In this document: positions 8,496 through 15,867 of the stretch, piece by piece | Position numbering within the stretch: position 1 is the stretch's first letter | How the letters are laid out: the number at the start of each line of letters is the position of its first letter | Assembly: GCF_034259425.1 (NCBI RefSeq) | Contig: NZ_JAXIVU010000014.1 | Span: 1-64,000, forward strand | Direction: 5' to 3' | Origin: Denitrificimonas halotolerans | GTDB taxonomy: Bacteria > Pseudomonadota > Gammaproteobacteria > Pseudomonadales > Pseudomonadaceae | DNA length: 64,000 nt | The notes under the pieces: model-generated | What the model was told of the DNA's origin: nothing | The model's input: only the letters and a program-made list of their open reading frames with translations | Databases searched by the model: none | Made by a program: the position numbers and the translations under genes

Positions 8496-8813
8496 TTACC
8501 CGGCCCAGCTATCAAGGTAGTGCTTGATGGCTGCATCAGGATCGGTCTCCGATGTGACCTGTGCTTCTGTCCCCTTGCGAGCCATACGTTGTGCCAGGCC
8601 CGGTCCCATACCGCCGGTCAGCAGAACATCTATAGCATCCAAGGGATGAGGTGAATTGCTGTCGCTGTCATGAAAGGACTCTTCCTTGCTCAGCTCCAGC
8701 AGGGTTTTGTCGGTGACTTCACCGCCATCGACTGTGTAGATCCAGAACCGCCGGCATCGGCCGGCATGTCCAGTAACGGTTTTACGGTTTTGGCTTGTGA
8801 CAGCAATTTTCAT
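8496..8813 (-). CDS. NifX/NifB-C-terminal-like (dinitrogenase Fe-Mo cofactor family) protein
   Basis: A 105-aa single-domain protein. The opening MKIAVTSQNRKTVTGHAGRC and the GMGPGLAQRMARKG loop match the small domain found in NifX, NafY and the NifB C-terminus, a fold that binds iron-sulfur or iron-molybdenum clusters. There is no nitrogenase gene nearby, so it is one of the many family members outside nitrogen fixation. It overlaps the upstream cytochrome b gene by 4 bp, so it is translationally coupled. A role in cluster or heme delivery to the operon's redox proteins is possible but unproven. Confidence 0.82.
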   Translation of the reverse strand: MKIAVTSQNRKTVTGHAGRCRRFWIYTVDGGEVTDKTLLELSKEESFHDSDSNSPHPLDAIDVLLTGGMGPGLAQRMARKGTEAQVTSETDPDAAIKHYLDSWAG

Positions 8814-9451
8814 TTCAGGGAACCTGCCTGTTTGCGATTGTCAGTTGTGGAATGCTCTTCGTCCTCGGTTTCATAGCCGGTGATCATCGGTCTGATCAGG
8901 CTGAACACGGTTTTGCCCATGGTGGCCATGTAGACGTGGGCAATGACGAAAATCAGCATCATGAACGCGGCGCCGGTGTGGATCAGTGCCACCCATTCCA
9001 GTGGCAGGCCGGACAGTCCCAGCTGATCCCACTGGTTGTAGAACAGGTACAGTAGACCCGAGATCCAGATCAGCGGCGAAATCATCAGCTTGAACCAGAG
9101 ATAGGCCAGCTTCTGCAACGGGTTGTGTTTGGCCAGTGTGGTTTTCTTGAACGGATGCGAAGCCCCGGTAAAGGTGCCGATGGCATAGTAATGGATCACA
9201 GCCCCCAGCTTATCGGTGGTCGGCAGGTACTGACGCCATTCGCCGGTGGTGAAGTGCCAGAAGATCGCCAGTACCCAAAGGCCTATCAACAACCAGGCTG
9301 CGGTGGTGTGCAGCGACACGGCACGACCGAAACCGAACAGGCTATAGCTGCCGTGGATCTCAAAACCGGTGGTCAGCAGGAAGAAAATCAGTGCCGCCTG
9401 TGACCAGTGCCAGAAGCGTTCAAAACGTTTGAAAACCATTACCCGTTTCAT
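8810..9451 (-). CDS. Cytochrome b561/formate dehydrogenase gamma-like membrane diheme subunit
   Basis: About 213 aa with four to five membrane helices. It begins MKRVMVFKRFERFWHWSQA, typical of the cytochrome b subunits that anchor periplasmic redox enzymes and exchange electrons with quinone. Histidines sit in membrane helices (FWHWSQ, SLHTTAAWL, HFTTGEW, LIHTGAAFM, IAHVYMA), as expected for two b hemes. I start at ATG 9451, preceded by GAAGGAGAAAACA; a longer frame to 9556 adds a Cys-rich segment that looks spurious. The ATG overlaps the octaheme cytochrome stop as ATGA. It probably passes electrons between the quinone pool and the octaheme protein. Confidence 0.88.
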   Translation of the reverse strand: MKRVMVFKRFERFWHWSQAALIFFLLTTGFEIHGSYSLFGFGRAVSLHTTAAWLLIGLWVLAIFWHFTTGEWRQYLPTTDKLGAVIHYYAIGTFTGASHPFKKTTLAKHNPLQKLAYLWFKLMISPLIWISGLLYLFYNQWDQLGLSGLPLEWVALIHTGAAFMMLIFVIAHVYMATMGKTVFSLIRPMITGYETEDEEHSTTDNRKQAGSLK

Positions 9452-11061
9452 TGTTTTCTCCTTCTGCGCACAGTCGCAATCACACGGCCGCCGGCATGCA
9501 AGAGGCTGCCGGCCAGTACCAGTGCAGCCGCACTCCAGCTGGCGGTATCCAGCCACTGATGACGGTCTCGGGCCGGAATATAGACGCCTTCAATGCCGTC
9601 CATACGACCACTGCGGGCGTGACAGTCGCTGCAGTGCAGAGCATCTTCAGCCGGTGCGACCATGTGAGCGATGGGCCAGTACATTTGGGTTTCAATGAAA
9701 TCAAATTCACCACTGTAGGGCTGACCGGCACGCTCGGTACCGGCCTTGAGCGCCTTGGCCCAGTCAAAGTTGGTCCACAGCGCCGAGTCATCGTCCGGGC
9801 TGAATACATGGGTGACCAGCAGGGTCTGATGGACCTGGTCGTAGGGCTGCTTGCCGTGCATGATCTTGAACGGCCAGATGCGGCTGTCCGCCTGATCGGC
9901 GCTGCCACTGATGCGGTTGATCTGAATCGGCGGGTTGGCGATATCCAGCTTTTCATCCTGCAGGGTGTACTCCACCACACCGTTGAACCAGCGGTATTCA
10001 GGCATGGTGTTCTCGGCATGCTCGAAATTACCTTTGGTACTCAGGTAGGACACGTGCCCCTTGTCGTCATAACGGGTGATCGGCTTGCCGTTTTCATCCA
10101 GCTGTCCGGCAGTAGACCAGTCCCACCAGGTTTTGGTGGCGATGCCACCGCGGGCAAACTCGGGGATGTGGCAGGTCTGGCACGCCACACGGTCCACATG
10201 CTCGTTGATCTTTTCTTCCTTGTGCGGCGACATGCCGTGGCAGGACTCGCAGGAGGCGCGGCTCATGTCGGTATGACCCGGCACATCCACACCCAGGGTA
10301 TCGCGGGCATTGGTCAGGTAGCGGCTGCCGGTGACGCTGTGCGCGCTGGTGGTATGGCAGTCGGCACAGCTGAAATCGGCTCCGTCAGCCGACATATGCA
10401 CGTCAAGACTGTGGGCGGGATTGAGCAGCGAGGAGTCCAGATCACCATGTTTGACACCATCGGCACCGCCGCCATTGAAGTGACAAGCGCCACAGTTGTG
10501 GCGACCGCTGCTGCCCACCTGCTGCGCGATGGCGGCCAGGTCCGGCGGCGACTGCCACTGACCGCTGCCCGGCGGCACCTCACGGGCGGTATAGGCCGGA
10601 TGACCGGCCTGATCGGGCAACTTGATATAGCCACCCGTGGTGTCGTGGCAGGCCAGACAGTCTACGGCGGTTTCGGCCTGAGGTGGCGGCTGGCTCATGT
10701 CTTCCCAGCCATAGCCGGTGTGACAACTGGTACAGCGCGGCTCATTGGAGGTTACCGAACCGCAAAAGCTGTTGATCACATGGCGCTTGCCCAGCGTCTG
10801 ACCAGTGACCGGATGGTCATACTCCCAGGTCCAGTGCAGACTCTGCTGCAGCTGTTTGGCCGCTTCGGTATGACAGCGCAGGCAGGCCTGAGTCACCTCG
10901 GGACCACTGCTGAACGGCCCCTGCAGCGCCTTGAATTGAGTGTGGTCCGCCGTTGAAGTCTTGTCACTCAAAGGCAGACTCGCTTCGGCCTTGTCCACCG
11001 CAGCCGGCACCAACATTACTGATAGTGCCAATACAAGGCACATTCTTAACAGACTATCCAT
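9448..11061 (-). CDS. Octaheme c-type cytochrome, tetrathionate reductase (OTR) family
   Basis: A 537-aa exported multiheme cytochrome. A Sec signal ends near residue 27 (VDKAEA). Eight CxxCH heme sites are visible: CLRCH (60-64), CTSCH (110-114), CLACH (135-139), CGACH, CADCH, CESCH, CQTCH and CSDCH. A hydrophobic helix followed by RRRRKQ at the C-terminus anchors it to the inner membrane. The heme number and the CTSCHTGYGWED segment fit the octaheme tetrathionate reductase family, whose members reduce tetrathionate, nitrite or hydroxylamine in vitro; the physiological reaction is open. GGGAGGAG precedes the ATG. First gene of a four-gene operon. Confidence 0.9.
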   Translation of the reverse strand: MDSLLRMCLVLALSVMLVPAAVDKAEASLPLSDKTSTADHTQFKALQGPFSSGPEVTQACLRCHTEAAKQLQQSLHWTWEYDHPVTGQTLGKRHVINSFCGSVTSNEPRCTSCHTGYGWEDMSQPPPQAETAVDCLACHDTTGGYIKLPDQAGHPAYTAREVPPGSGQWQSPPDLAAIAQQVGSSGRHNCGACHFNGGGADGVKHGDLDSSLLNPAHSLDVHMSADGADFSCADCHTTSAHSVTGSRYLTNARDTLGVDVPGHTDMSRASCESCHGMSPHKEEKINEHVDRVACQTCHIPEFARGGIATKTWWDWSTAGQLDENGKPITRYDDKGHVSYLSTKGNFEHAENTMPEYRWFNGVVEYTLQDEKLDIANPPIQINRISGSADQADSRIWPFKIMHGKQPYDQVHQTLLVTHVFSPDDDSALWTNFDWAKALKAGTERAGQPYSGEFDFIETQMYWPIAHMVAPAEDALHCSDCHARSGRMDGIEGVYIPARDRHQWLDTASWSAAALVLAGSLLHAGGRVIATVRRRRKQ

Positions 11062-11191
11062 ATTCTCCTCCCGAGATCAGGATCAGCCGCAACCGGCCTC
11101 TGCCGAAACACGCACACCCTTGAGCCTAGCGGGTGAATCCTGATACTGCCACCGTGACACGGCTGCCAGTTGACATCTCTGTTGTCTTGGC

Positions 11192-12919
11192 TCATGCGGT
11201 TGCGGGTTCCGTTGTCCGAGCAAGCGCCTGCCAGGCCTCATAGGTACTCATGAATACGCGGCCGTTGAGCTGCGCCGGGAATTCAACCAGCTGCAGTCGA
11301 TCCATCACCGGACCTTTCACTTCCGCCAGATGCAGCTGGATACCCGCGTCCTTGAGCCGTTGATTGATCGACTCCAGACTGTCCAGCGCCGAGGCATCAA
11401 TATGGTTGATCGCCTGACAGCTCAGCACCAGATGCTGCATCTGCGGATGCTGGCTGACCAGCTCCAGTACGCGATCCTCAAGGTAACGGGCATTGGGGAA
11501 GTAGAGACTCTCATCCACCCGCAACAGCAGCAGATGCGGATCGGTTTCTACCTGATGACGTTCCACATTGCGAAAATGTTCAGTCCCGCTCAACCGCCCG
11601 ACCACGGCACTGTGCGGGCGGCTGGTGCGATACAGGTGCAGCGCCAGCGACAGCCCGACTCCGGCCAGAATACCGGCTTCCACGCCCTGCAGCAGAGTAA
11701 TGACAATGGTGGCCAGCATGGCGGAAAAATCGGCTTTTGAGTAACGCCAGGTATGGTTGATCGCATGCAGATCCACCAGCGACAGTACGGCGATAATGAT
11801 CGTTGCCGCCAGAGTGGCGATCGGCAGTGTTGCCAGCAGCGGGGTGAACCAAAGGATCACCACCAGAATGCCGACAGCCGTAAAGGCACCGGCGGCAGGG
11901 GTGCGTGCCCCGGCATCAAAATTCACCACCGAGCGCGAGAAGCCACCCGTCACCGGCATCCCGGCACTTAACGCCGAGCCAAGATTGGCGCAGCCCAGCC
12001 CGACCAGCTCCTGATCCGGGTCGATGCGCTCACGTCGTTTGGCGGCAAGCGTCTGCCCTACCGAGACCGATTCGACAAAACCGACAATACTGATCAGCAG
12101 CGCACCCACCCAAAGCTGCTGCCAAAGGCTCGCATCGCCGGAAGGCAGAGTCAGGGGTGGCAAACCCGCCGGAATATCGCCCACGACGGCCAGACCGGTT
12201 GCAGCCAGGTCAAAGGCTGCCGCAATCCAGGTGGTGACGACAACGGCAAGAATGGGCGCCAGACGCCCCAACCCGCCAGCCAGACCCTTGCTCAGCCCCA
12301 GGCGTTGCAGCAGTGGCACCAGCCAGCGGCGAGCGCCGTACAGAAACAGTAAAGTACCGGCACCGATCATCAGGGTGGTCAGGTTCAGATTCGGCAGGTT
12401 GCGCGCCAGATCGGCCAGCAACTCGGGCAGACTGTGGCCACTGGCGGCGATACCCAGCAGGTGTTTGAGCTGGCTGAAGGCAATAATCACCGCAGACGCT
12501 GTAATGAACCCGGAAATCACCGGGTGACTGAGGAAGTTGGCCAGAAATCCCAGCCGGAACAGCCCCATCAGCGTCAACATCAAACCGGAGATAAAGGTCA
12601 GCAAAATCACGGTCGAAAGATATTCGGCACTGCCCGGCGCGGCAATGGCACCGGCAGCTGCCGCCGTCATCAGGGCAATGACGGCCACCGGCCCTACCGA
12701 GAGGGTACGGCTGGTGCCAAAGACCGCATAGAGCACCAATGGTGCGATACTGGCGTAGAGTCCCACCTCGGGTGGCAACCCGGCCAGCATCGCGTAGGCC
12801 AGCGACTGCGGGATCAGCATGACGGTCACGATCACCGCGGCCAGAATATCCTGATTGAGAGTTGTCAGGCGGTAGCTCGGTAACCATTCAAGAAATGGAA
12901 AATACTTTCGGATGTTCAC
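11192..12919 (-). CDS. SulP/SLC26 family anion permease with STAS domain
   Basis: A 575-aa inner-membrane transporter. The N-terminal region carries the SulP signature (LAAVIVTVMLIPQSLAYAMLAGLPPEVGLYAS) and about eleven to fourteen helices; a cytoplasmic STAS domain occupies roughly residues 445-560 (LRVDESLYFPNARYLE ... HLVLSCQAINHIDASALDSL). Family substrates include sulfate, bicarbonate and dicarboxylates. Placed between a DUF442 gene (26 bp upstream) and the octaheme cytochrome operon, sulfate or another sulfur oxyanion is a sensible guess for the substrate, either supplying or exporting the end product of sulfur oxidation. Confidence 0.92.
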   Translation of the reverse strand: MNIRKYFPFLEWLPSYRLTTLNQDILAAVIVTVMLIPQSLAYAMLAGLPPEVGLYASIAPLVLYAVFGTSRTLSVGPVAVIALMTAAAAGAIAAPGSAEYLSTVILLTFISGLMLTLMGLFRLGFLANFLSHPVISGFITASAVIIAFSQLKHLLGIAASGHSLPELLADLARNLPNLNLTTLMIGAGTLLFLYGARRWLVPLLQRLGLSKGLAGGLGRLAPILAVVVTTWIAAAFDLAATGLAVVGDIPAGLPPLTLPSGDASLWQQLWVGALLISIVGFVESVSVGQTLAAKRRERIDPDQELVGLGCANLGSALSAGMPVTGGFSRSVVNFDAGARTPAAGAFTAVGILVVILWFTPLLATLPIATLAATIIIAVLSLVDLHAINHTWRYSKADFSAMLATIVITLLQGVEAGILAGVGLSLALHLYRTSRPHSAVVGRLSGTEHFRNVERHQVETDPHLLLLRVDESLYFPNARYLEDRVLELVSQHPQMQHLVLSCQAINHIDASALDSLESINQRLKDAGIQLHLAEVKGPVMDRLQLVEFPAQLNGRVFMSTYEAWQALARTTEPATA

Positions 12920-12945
12920 TCAAATTCCTTGAGACCTGGGTCAGG

Positions 12946-13368
12946 TCATCGCTTTTTGAATGTGTCTTTCTGCTCGTGCAGGTCGTGCCCTGCGGCGTGG
13001 GCTGCCTGCAGCAAGGGCCCCAAGTCACAGATCGCCTGCTGCATCTGGTTATGAATCCAAAGAGAAACAGCCCGACGTCCGCTGCGACAGAACCCCAATA
13101 TAGGTGACGGTAGCGTTTCGATTGCTTCGCCAAAGGCTTCAACGACTTCAGGCGTGTACTCTCCGGGAGTGACAGGAATCTCGACCCACTCGATACCGGC
13201 CGCTTTTGCCGCCTGACGCAATTCGGTGGCGTCAATGTGGTCTTCAGCTTCGCCGGGCATACGATTACAGATGATCGATCGAAAGCCTCGTGATTTTAGT
13301 TCTGCCATGTCGCCAGGGTAGATGGCATGGCAGATCGAAAAGCCAGGTTCAAGTTCCTTGATATCCAT
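12946..13368 (-). CDS. DUF442 (TIGR01244) sulfur-metabolism protein, phosphatase-like fold
   Basis: A 140-aa protein with the cysteine-loop CRSGRR at residues 94-99, resembling the active site of Cys-based phosphatases and rhodaneses. This family is regularly encoded with, or fused to, persulfide dioxygenases in bigR-type sulfide-detoxification operons and is thought to handle sulfane sulfur. Here the intact dioxygenase-like gene is 6 kb away, but remains of another copy lie directly upstream, showing the ancestral pairing. SulP follows 26 bp downstream. Confidence 0.85.
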   Translation of the reverse strand: MDIKELEPGFSICHAIYPGDMAELKSRGFRSIICNRMPGEAEDHIDATELRQAAKAAGIEWVEIPVTPGEYTPEVVEAFGEAIETLPSPILGFCRSGRRAVSLWIHNQMQQAICDLGPLLQAAHAAGHDLHEQKDTFKKR

Positions 13369-13384
13369 GTATGAGCCCTCTTTA

Positions 13385-13473
13385 TTAGAACAGGTTGATC
13401 AGTACTTTCAGAGACACCAGAGCGTTGTCTTCGGCAGGCTCAGTACCTTCTGGGTTCAACGACACAAGGTAAA
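13385..13473 (-). pseudogene. Decayed second copy of the MBL persulfide dioxygenase gene
   Basis: Bases 13,385-13,438 match the last 54 bp of the MBL hydrolase gene at 6,270 with five differences counted by eye, including the stop codon and the LKVxINLF tail. Bases 13,439-13,473 match a part of that gene about 232 bp further upstream (6,556-6,590). The two parts join at CGGCAGG, a 7-bp sequence that occurs at both places in the intact gene (6,317 and 6,549). The relic therefore carries a deletion between short direct repeats and has lost its 5' part. It lies just upstream of the DUF442 gene. Confidence 0.85.
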
Positions 13474-13814
13474 TTTAAAGAGTTGAGGTTGGCTATTGGG
13501 TCGATGGTTATTCGCCCCATGCTAAAGTGTGAGCGGGAACCAAACCGGGTTTTTGCGCACAAGCCCGCTATATGGAGAGGGAAACTGAATGCCCGCCTGC
13601 AGCAAAAAAAACAGAGTCCGCGAAGTCGTGGCTGTTTGGAATCTCGTCGTAACAATTGCAACCTCCTTATCCCATGAAATTGCTGTCAGTCGAGCCATCA
13701 GGGCGGTGTGCCATCCGGCCTGCCGAAGCAGGCCGGAGTCAGCACCGATGGGTATCAGAGCTGTTGGGTACTATTGTTTCGAGCATAGTGTTCGAGCAAT
13801 AGTGACAGCCTGAA
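13474..13814. other. Non-coding stretch between the MBL relic and the peroxiredoxin gene
   Basis: No convincing gene. Short open frames here have no ribosome-binding site or recognisable domain. It holds a perfect GC-rich hairpin (13,715-13,736) and, just after the peroxiredoxin stop, two adjacent near-identical 13-14-bp units beginning TTCGAGCA (13,778-13,804) inside an ACTATTG/CAATAGT inverted repeat (13,770-13,803). The stretch probably records deletions that removed the rest of the second MBL gene. Confidence 0.5.
13715..13736. terminator. Perfect 9-bp GC hairpin, possible terminator
   Basis: CCGGCCTGC and GCAGGCCGG form an uninterrupted stem closed by a CGAA tetraloop, about 80 bp beyond the peroxiredoxin stop. 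No T-run follows on either strand, so it may be a pause or mRNA-stabilising hairpin or a repeat rather than a classical terminator. Confidence 0.4.
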
Positions 13815-14468
13815 TTAAGACGGCTGTTTGGTAGTACGCAGGTACGGCAGTTTGACGTCGATTTCGCCGAACTTGGCCTTGGCTTCTTCATCGTTCAGCG
13901 ACAGAGCCACGATCACGTCATCACCCACTTCCCAGTTGGCGCCGGTTGCGATCGGCACCTTGTAGGTGGCCTGCAGCGCATCCAGAGCACGTACGACTTC
14001 AGCGAAGTTACGGCCGATGGACATCGGGTAGGTCATGGACAGCTGCAGCTTCTTGTCCGGGCTGAAGATGAACACGACACGCACGCTGGCAGAGTCGGCC
14101 GCGGTACGGCCATCTGGCAGGTAGGCATCAGCCGGCAGCATGTCCAGTGCCTTGGCAACGGCCATGTCTTCGTCAGCGATGATCGGGAACTTGGCCGGTG
14201 CACCGGCGTATTTCTCGATATCGGCTTTCCATTCAACGTGCTCGTCCACGCCGTCAACGGACAGACCGATCACCTTGGTGCCGCGCTTTTCCCACTCGGC
14301 TGCCAACTGAGCGACTGCACCGAATTCGGTGGTGCAGACCGGGGTGAAGTCTTTCGGGTGGCTGAACAGGATCGCCCAGCTGTCACCGATGAAGTCGTGC
14401 AGTTTGAAGTCGCCCAGATCGGTTTTCAGATCAAGGTTGGGTACGGTGTCATTAATACGAAGTGCCAT
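13815..14468 (-). CDS. 1-Cys peroxiredoxin (Prx6/LsfA type)
   Basis: A 217-aa thiol peroxidase. The peroxidatic cysteine is C45 in HPKDFTPVCTTEFG, the Prx6-type signature, and no resolving cysteine is seen. The extended C-terminal domain (about residues 150-217) gives the length typical of LsfA, a pseudomonad peroxiredoxin tied to sulfur starvation and oxidative stress. It reduces peroxides in the cytoplasm using an external thiol. It stands alone at the edge of the sulfur cluster, transcribed in the same direction, with a perfect palindrome in its upstream region. Confidence 0.92.
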   Translation of the reverse strand: MALRINDTVPNLDLKTDLGDFKLHDFIGDSWAILFSHPKDFTPVCTTEFGAVAQLAAEWEKRGTKVIGLSVDGVDEHVEWKADIEKYAGAPAKFPIIADEDMAVAKALDMLPADAYLPDGRTAADSASVRVVFIFSPDKKLQLSMTYPMSIGRNFAEVVRALDALQATYKVPIATGANWEVGDDVIVALSLNDEEAKAKFGEIDVKLPYLRTTKQPS

Positions 14469-14528
14469 CGTTTATTTCTCCAGTTGTCATCCATTTGGCG
14501 CTGCTGCGCCGCTACTGAAAACACAGTA

Positions 14529-14542
14529 TTATAAGCTTATAA
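14529..14542. promoter_or_regulatory. Perfect 14-bp palindrome in a divergent promoter region
   Basis: TTATAAGCTTATAA reads the same on both strands. It lies between the peroxiredoxin gene (start 14,468, minus) and a small gene on the plus strand (14,559), so a regulator bound here could affect either. The regulator is not identifiable from the sequence. Confidence 0.4.
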
Positions 14543-14558
14543 CAAAATCAAATTTAAC

Positions 14559-14927
14559 ATGGCAATGGGGGCAATAGTAGAAGTTTATTGCATTGTCCCC
14601 ATTATCAATCCTGCAGAGCCAGCGCATTCTATTCAAGAGAAGATCAGGTACTTGGGTAGTGGTAAATTGAAGCTGGATGATCCTATTTTAAACGATCAAA
14701 TCAACCAAGTGCTCAACCTTAACTACTACCGCTTGAATGAGAACCGTAAAGCGGTAATTGATGCGGTGCAGCATGTGTTAGCGAGGACTAAAGGCAGTGC
14801 GACCACTGGTGGATTGCAGAGATTGCTTCAGGATTGGTCATCTTTAGATCGCCAGGGTAAACACAAGTCATTTTGTGGGGCTGCTATTTATTATTTGAAT
14901 AAAAAGCTTGAGCGGGTAAAAAAATAA
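14559..14927 (+). CDS. Hypothetical protein, 122 aa
   Basis: I do not recognise this protein. It starts MAMGAIVEVYCIVPIINPAEPAH and is rich in charged and Asn/Gln residues after residue 30, with a basic C-terminus (LNKKLERVKK). There is no good ribosome-binding site, and the codon just upstream region is closed by a stop at 14,532, so it may be the tail of a larger gene that was cut when the island formed. A stem-loop follows the stop at 14,937. Base composition is AT-richer than the sulfur cluster, like the integrative module to its right. Confidence 0.45.
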   Translation: MAMGAIVEVYCIVPIINPAEPAHSIQEKIRYLGSGKLKLDDPILNDQINQVLNLNYYRLNENRKAVIDAVQHVLARTKGSATTGGLQRLLQDWSSLDRQGKHKSFCGAAIYYLNKKLERVKK

Positions 14928-14936
14928 ACGCCAATG

Positions 14937-14976
14937 AACCAAGCCAAGCAGCTTACGCTGCCTGACTTGGTTGCTT
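14937..14976. terminator. Stem-loop, probable bidirectional terminator
   Basis: AACCAAGCCAAGCAGC and GCTGCCTGACTTGGTT pair over 16 bases with two mismatches around a TTAC loop, followed by GCTTTT on the plus strand. It separates the convergent genes ending at 14,927 and 15,004. Confidence 0.6.
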
Positions 14977-15003
14977 TTATCTCGCTGAGCTGAAAGTTTA
15001 GAG

Positions 15004-15180
15004 TCAATCGTTGCTGTCTTCGTCTTCGTAATCGCTGTCCAGCTGGTAAGTAGCAGTATGTCCGCTTAAGCATGTGCCGACCCAAGGCTCTGTTGGATCA
15101 TCTTTATCGCAGGGAACTCGGGCACTACAAAACGGACATAAAGGGTCGGAAAACTCAACGGTGTAAGTGAAGGTGTCCAT
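15004..15180 (-). CDS. Small acidic zinc-ribbon-like hypothetical protein, 58 aa
   Basis: I start at ATG 15180, preceded by AAAGGAAC, rather than at an upstream start without such a site. The protein MDTFTYTVEFSDPLCPFC has a CPFC knuckle, two further cysteines (VPC, GTC) and a histidine, and ends in an acidic tail (DSDYEDEDSND). It probably binds a metal ion. The family is unknown to me; its neighbours are integrative-element genes. Confidence 0.55.
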   Translation of the reverse strand: MDTFTYTVEFSDPLCPFCSARVPCDKDDPTEPWVGTCLSGHTATYQLDSDYEDEDSND

Positions 15181-15295
15181 TGCATGTGTTCCTTTAAAAC
15201 ATAGGTTCACTGTGTTGCTTTCATGCCTCGTTACTAAGGCAGAGAACAGCATCCTCCTATGGCCAGTGGTCATTTGGCCCAGAAGGGAGCTTTAT

Positions 15296-15760
15296 TTACA
15301 GGCTGATTGAGTTGGATATTCTTTTTAAAAGCGGGATGGCTTTTGCCGCTGCTATTTTTAAAAATCTCTCCTTTAGTGTTTCAGGTAAGTTTTTCATGAC
15401 CATGATGACAAACTGACTGAATGGCAGCTTGATGTGCTCCCACAGCGTTGGCTTTCGATATTGAATACTTTCATTGAGTCTTTTAAGACGGTATTCGACT
15501 TCATTGCGCTCCTCAATATATTCCTGATGCTGGTCTTCTGTGATTTGGCCTAGTTTGTACCAGAGCTGTAAATCGCTACCTATTTTCTCTGTGACAGAAT
15601 AGATCTTGTGATGCTCTGGGCTGCTAATGAGCTGCTCTTTTGTGTAGGTGTGCGTTTTGAAAAGCCAGCCCTCTGTCTGGCTGGTTTTATTACTTAATCG
15701 TTCTAGGCATTCATAAGGTATTTTGAATTTGTTTTTTATATTCAGTTTTACAATTCGCAT
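15296..15760 (-). CDS. Hypothetical protein, 154 aa
   Basis: I do not recognise this protein. It is basic and polar, with a likely helical middle (EYIEERNEVEYRLKRLNES, residues about 78-97) that could form a coiled coil, and an amphipathic, basic C-terminal half with several hydrophobic residues (FVIMVMKNLPETLKERFLKIAAAKAIPLLKRI). No signal peptide or Cys motif. It lies between two small island genes on the same strand and is AT-rich, consistent with acquired DNA. Confidence 0.5.
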   Translation of the reverse strand: MRIVKLNIKNKFKIPYECLERLSNKTSQTEGWLFKTHTYTKEQLISSPEHHKIYSVTEKIGSDLQLWYKLGQITEDQHQEYIEERNEVEYRLKRLNESIQYRKPTLWEHIKLPFSQFVIMVMKNLPETLKERFLKIAAAKAIPLLKRISNSISL

Positions 15761-15867
15761 GTTTGGCCTTTTTAACTAAATAAATTTTCATCTATGCTTG
15801 ATCTCGCAAGGCGTAAGCTCTTGGCGTGAGAGCCAAGCAGTATGCAGCCTGGCTGGTTTTCACATGG

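Noticed and set aside
9451..10956. Long open frame (501 codons) on the plus strand opposite the octaheme cytochrome gene
   Set aside because: It is antisense to a gene with eight heme motifs, signal peptide and ribosome-binding site; GC-rich coding DNA often leaves the complementary frame open. The translation has no recognisable domain.
12024..12883. Open frames opposite or out of frame with the SulP gene
   Set aside because: They overlap clear SulP motifs, lack ribosome-binding sites and have arginine- or glycine-biased, low-complexity translations.
13483..13813. Short plus-strand frames between the MBL relic and the peroxiredoxin gene
   Set aside because: The stretch contains a decayed gene and hairpins; the frames show no start signals or similarity.
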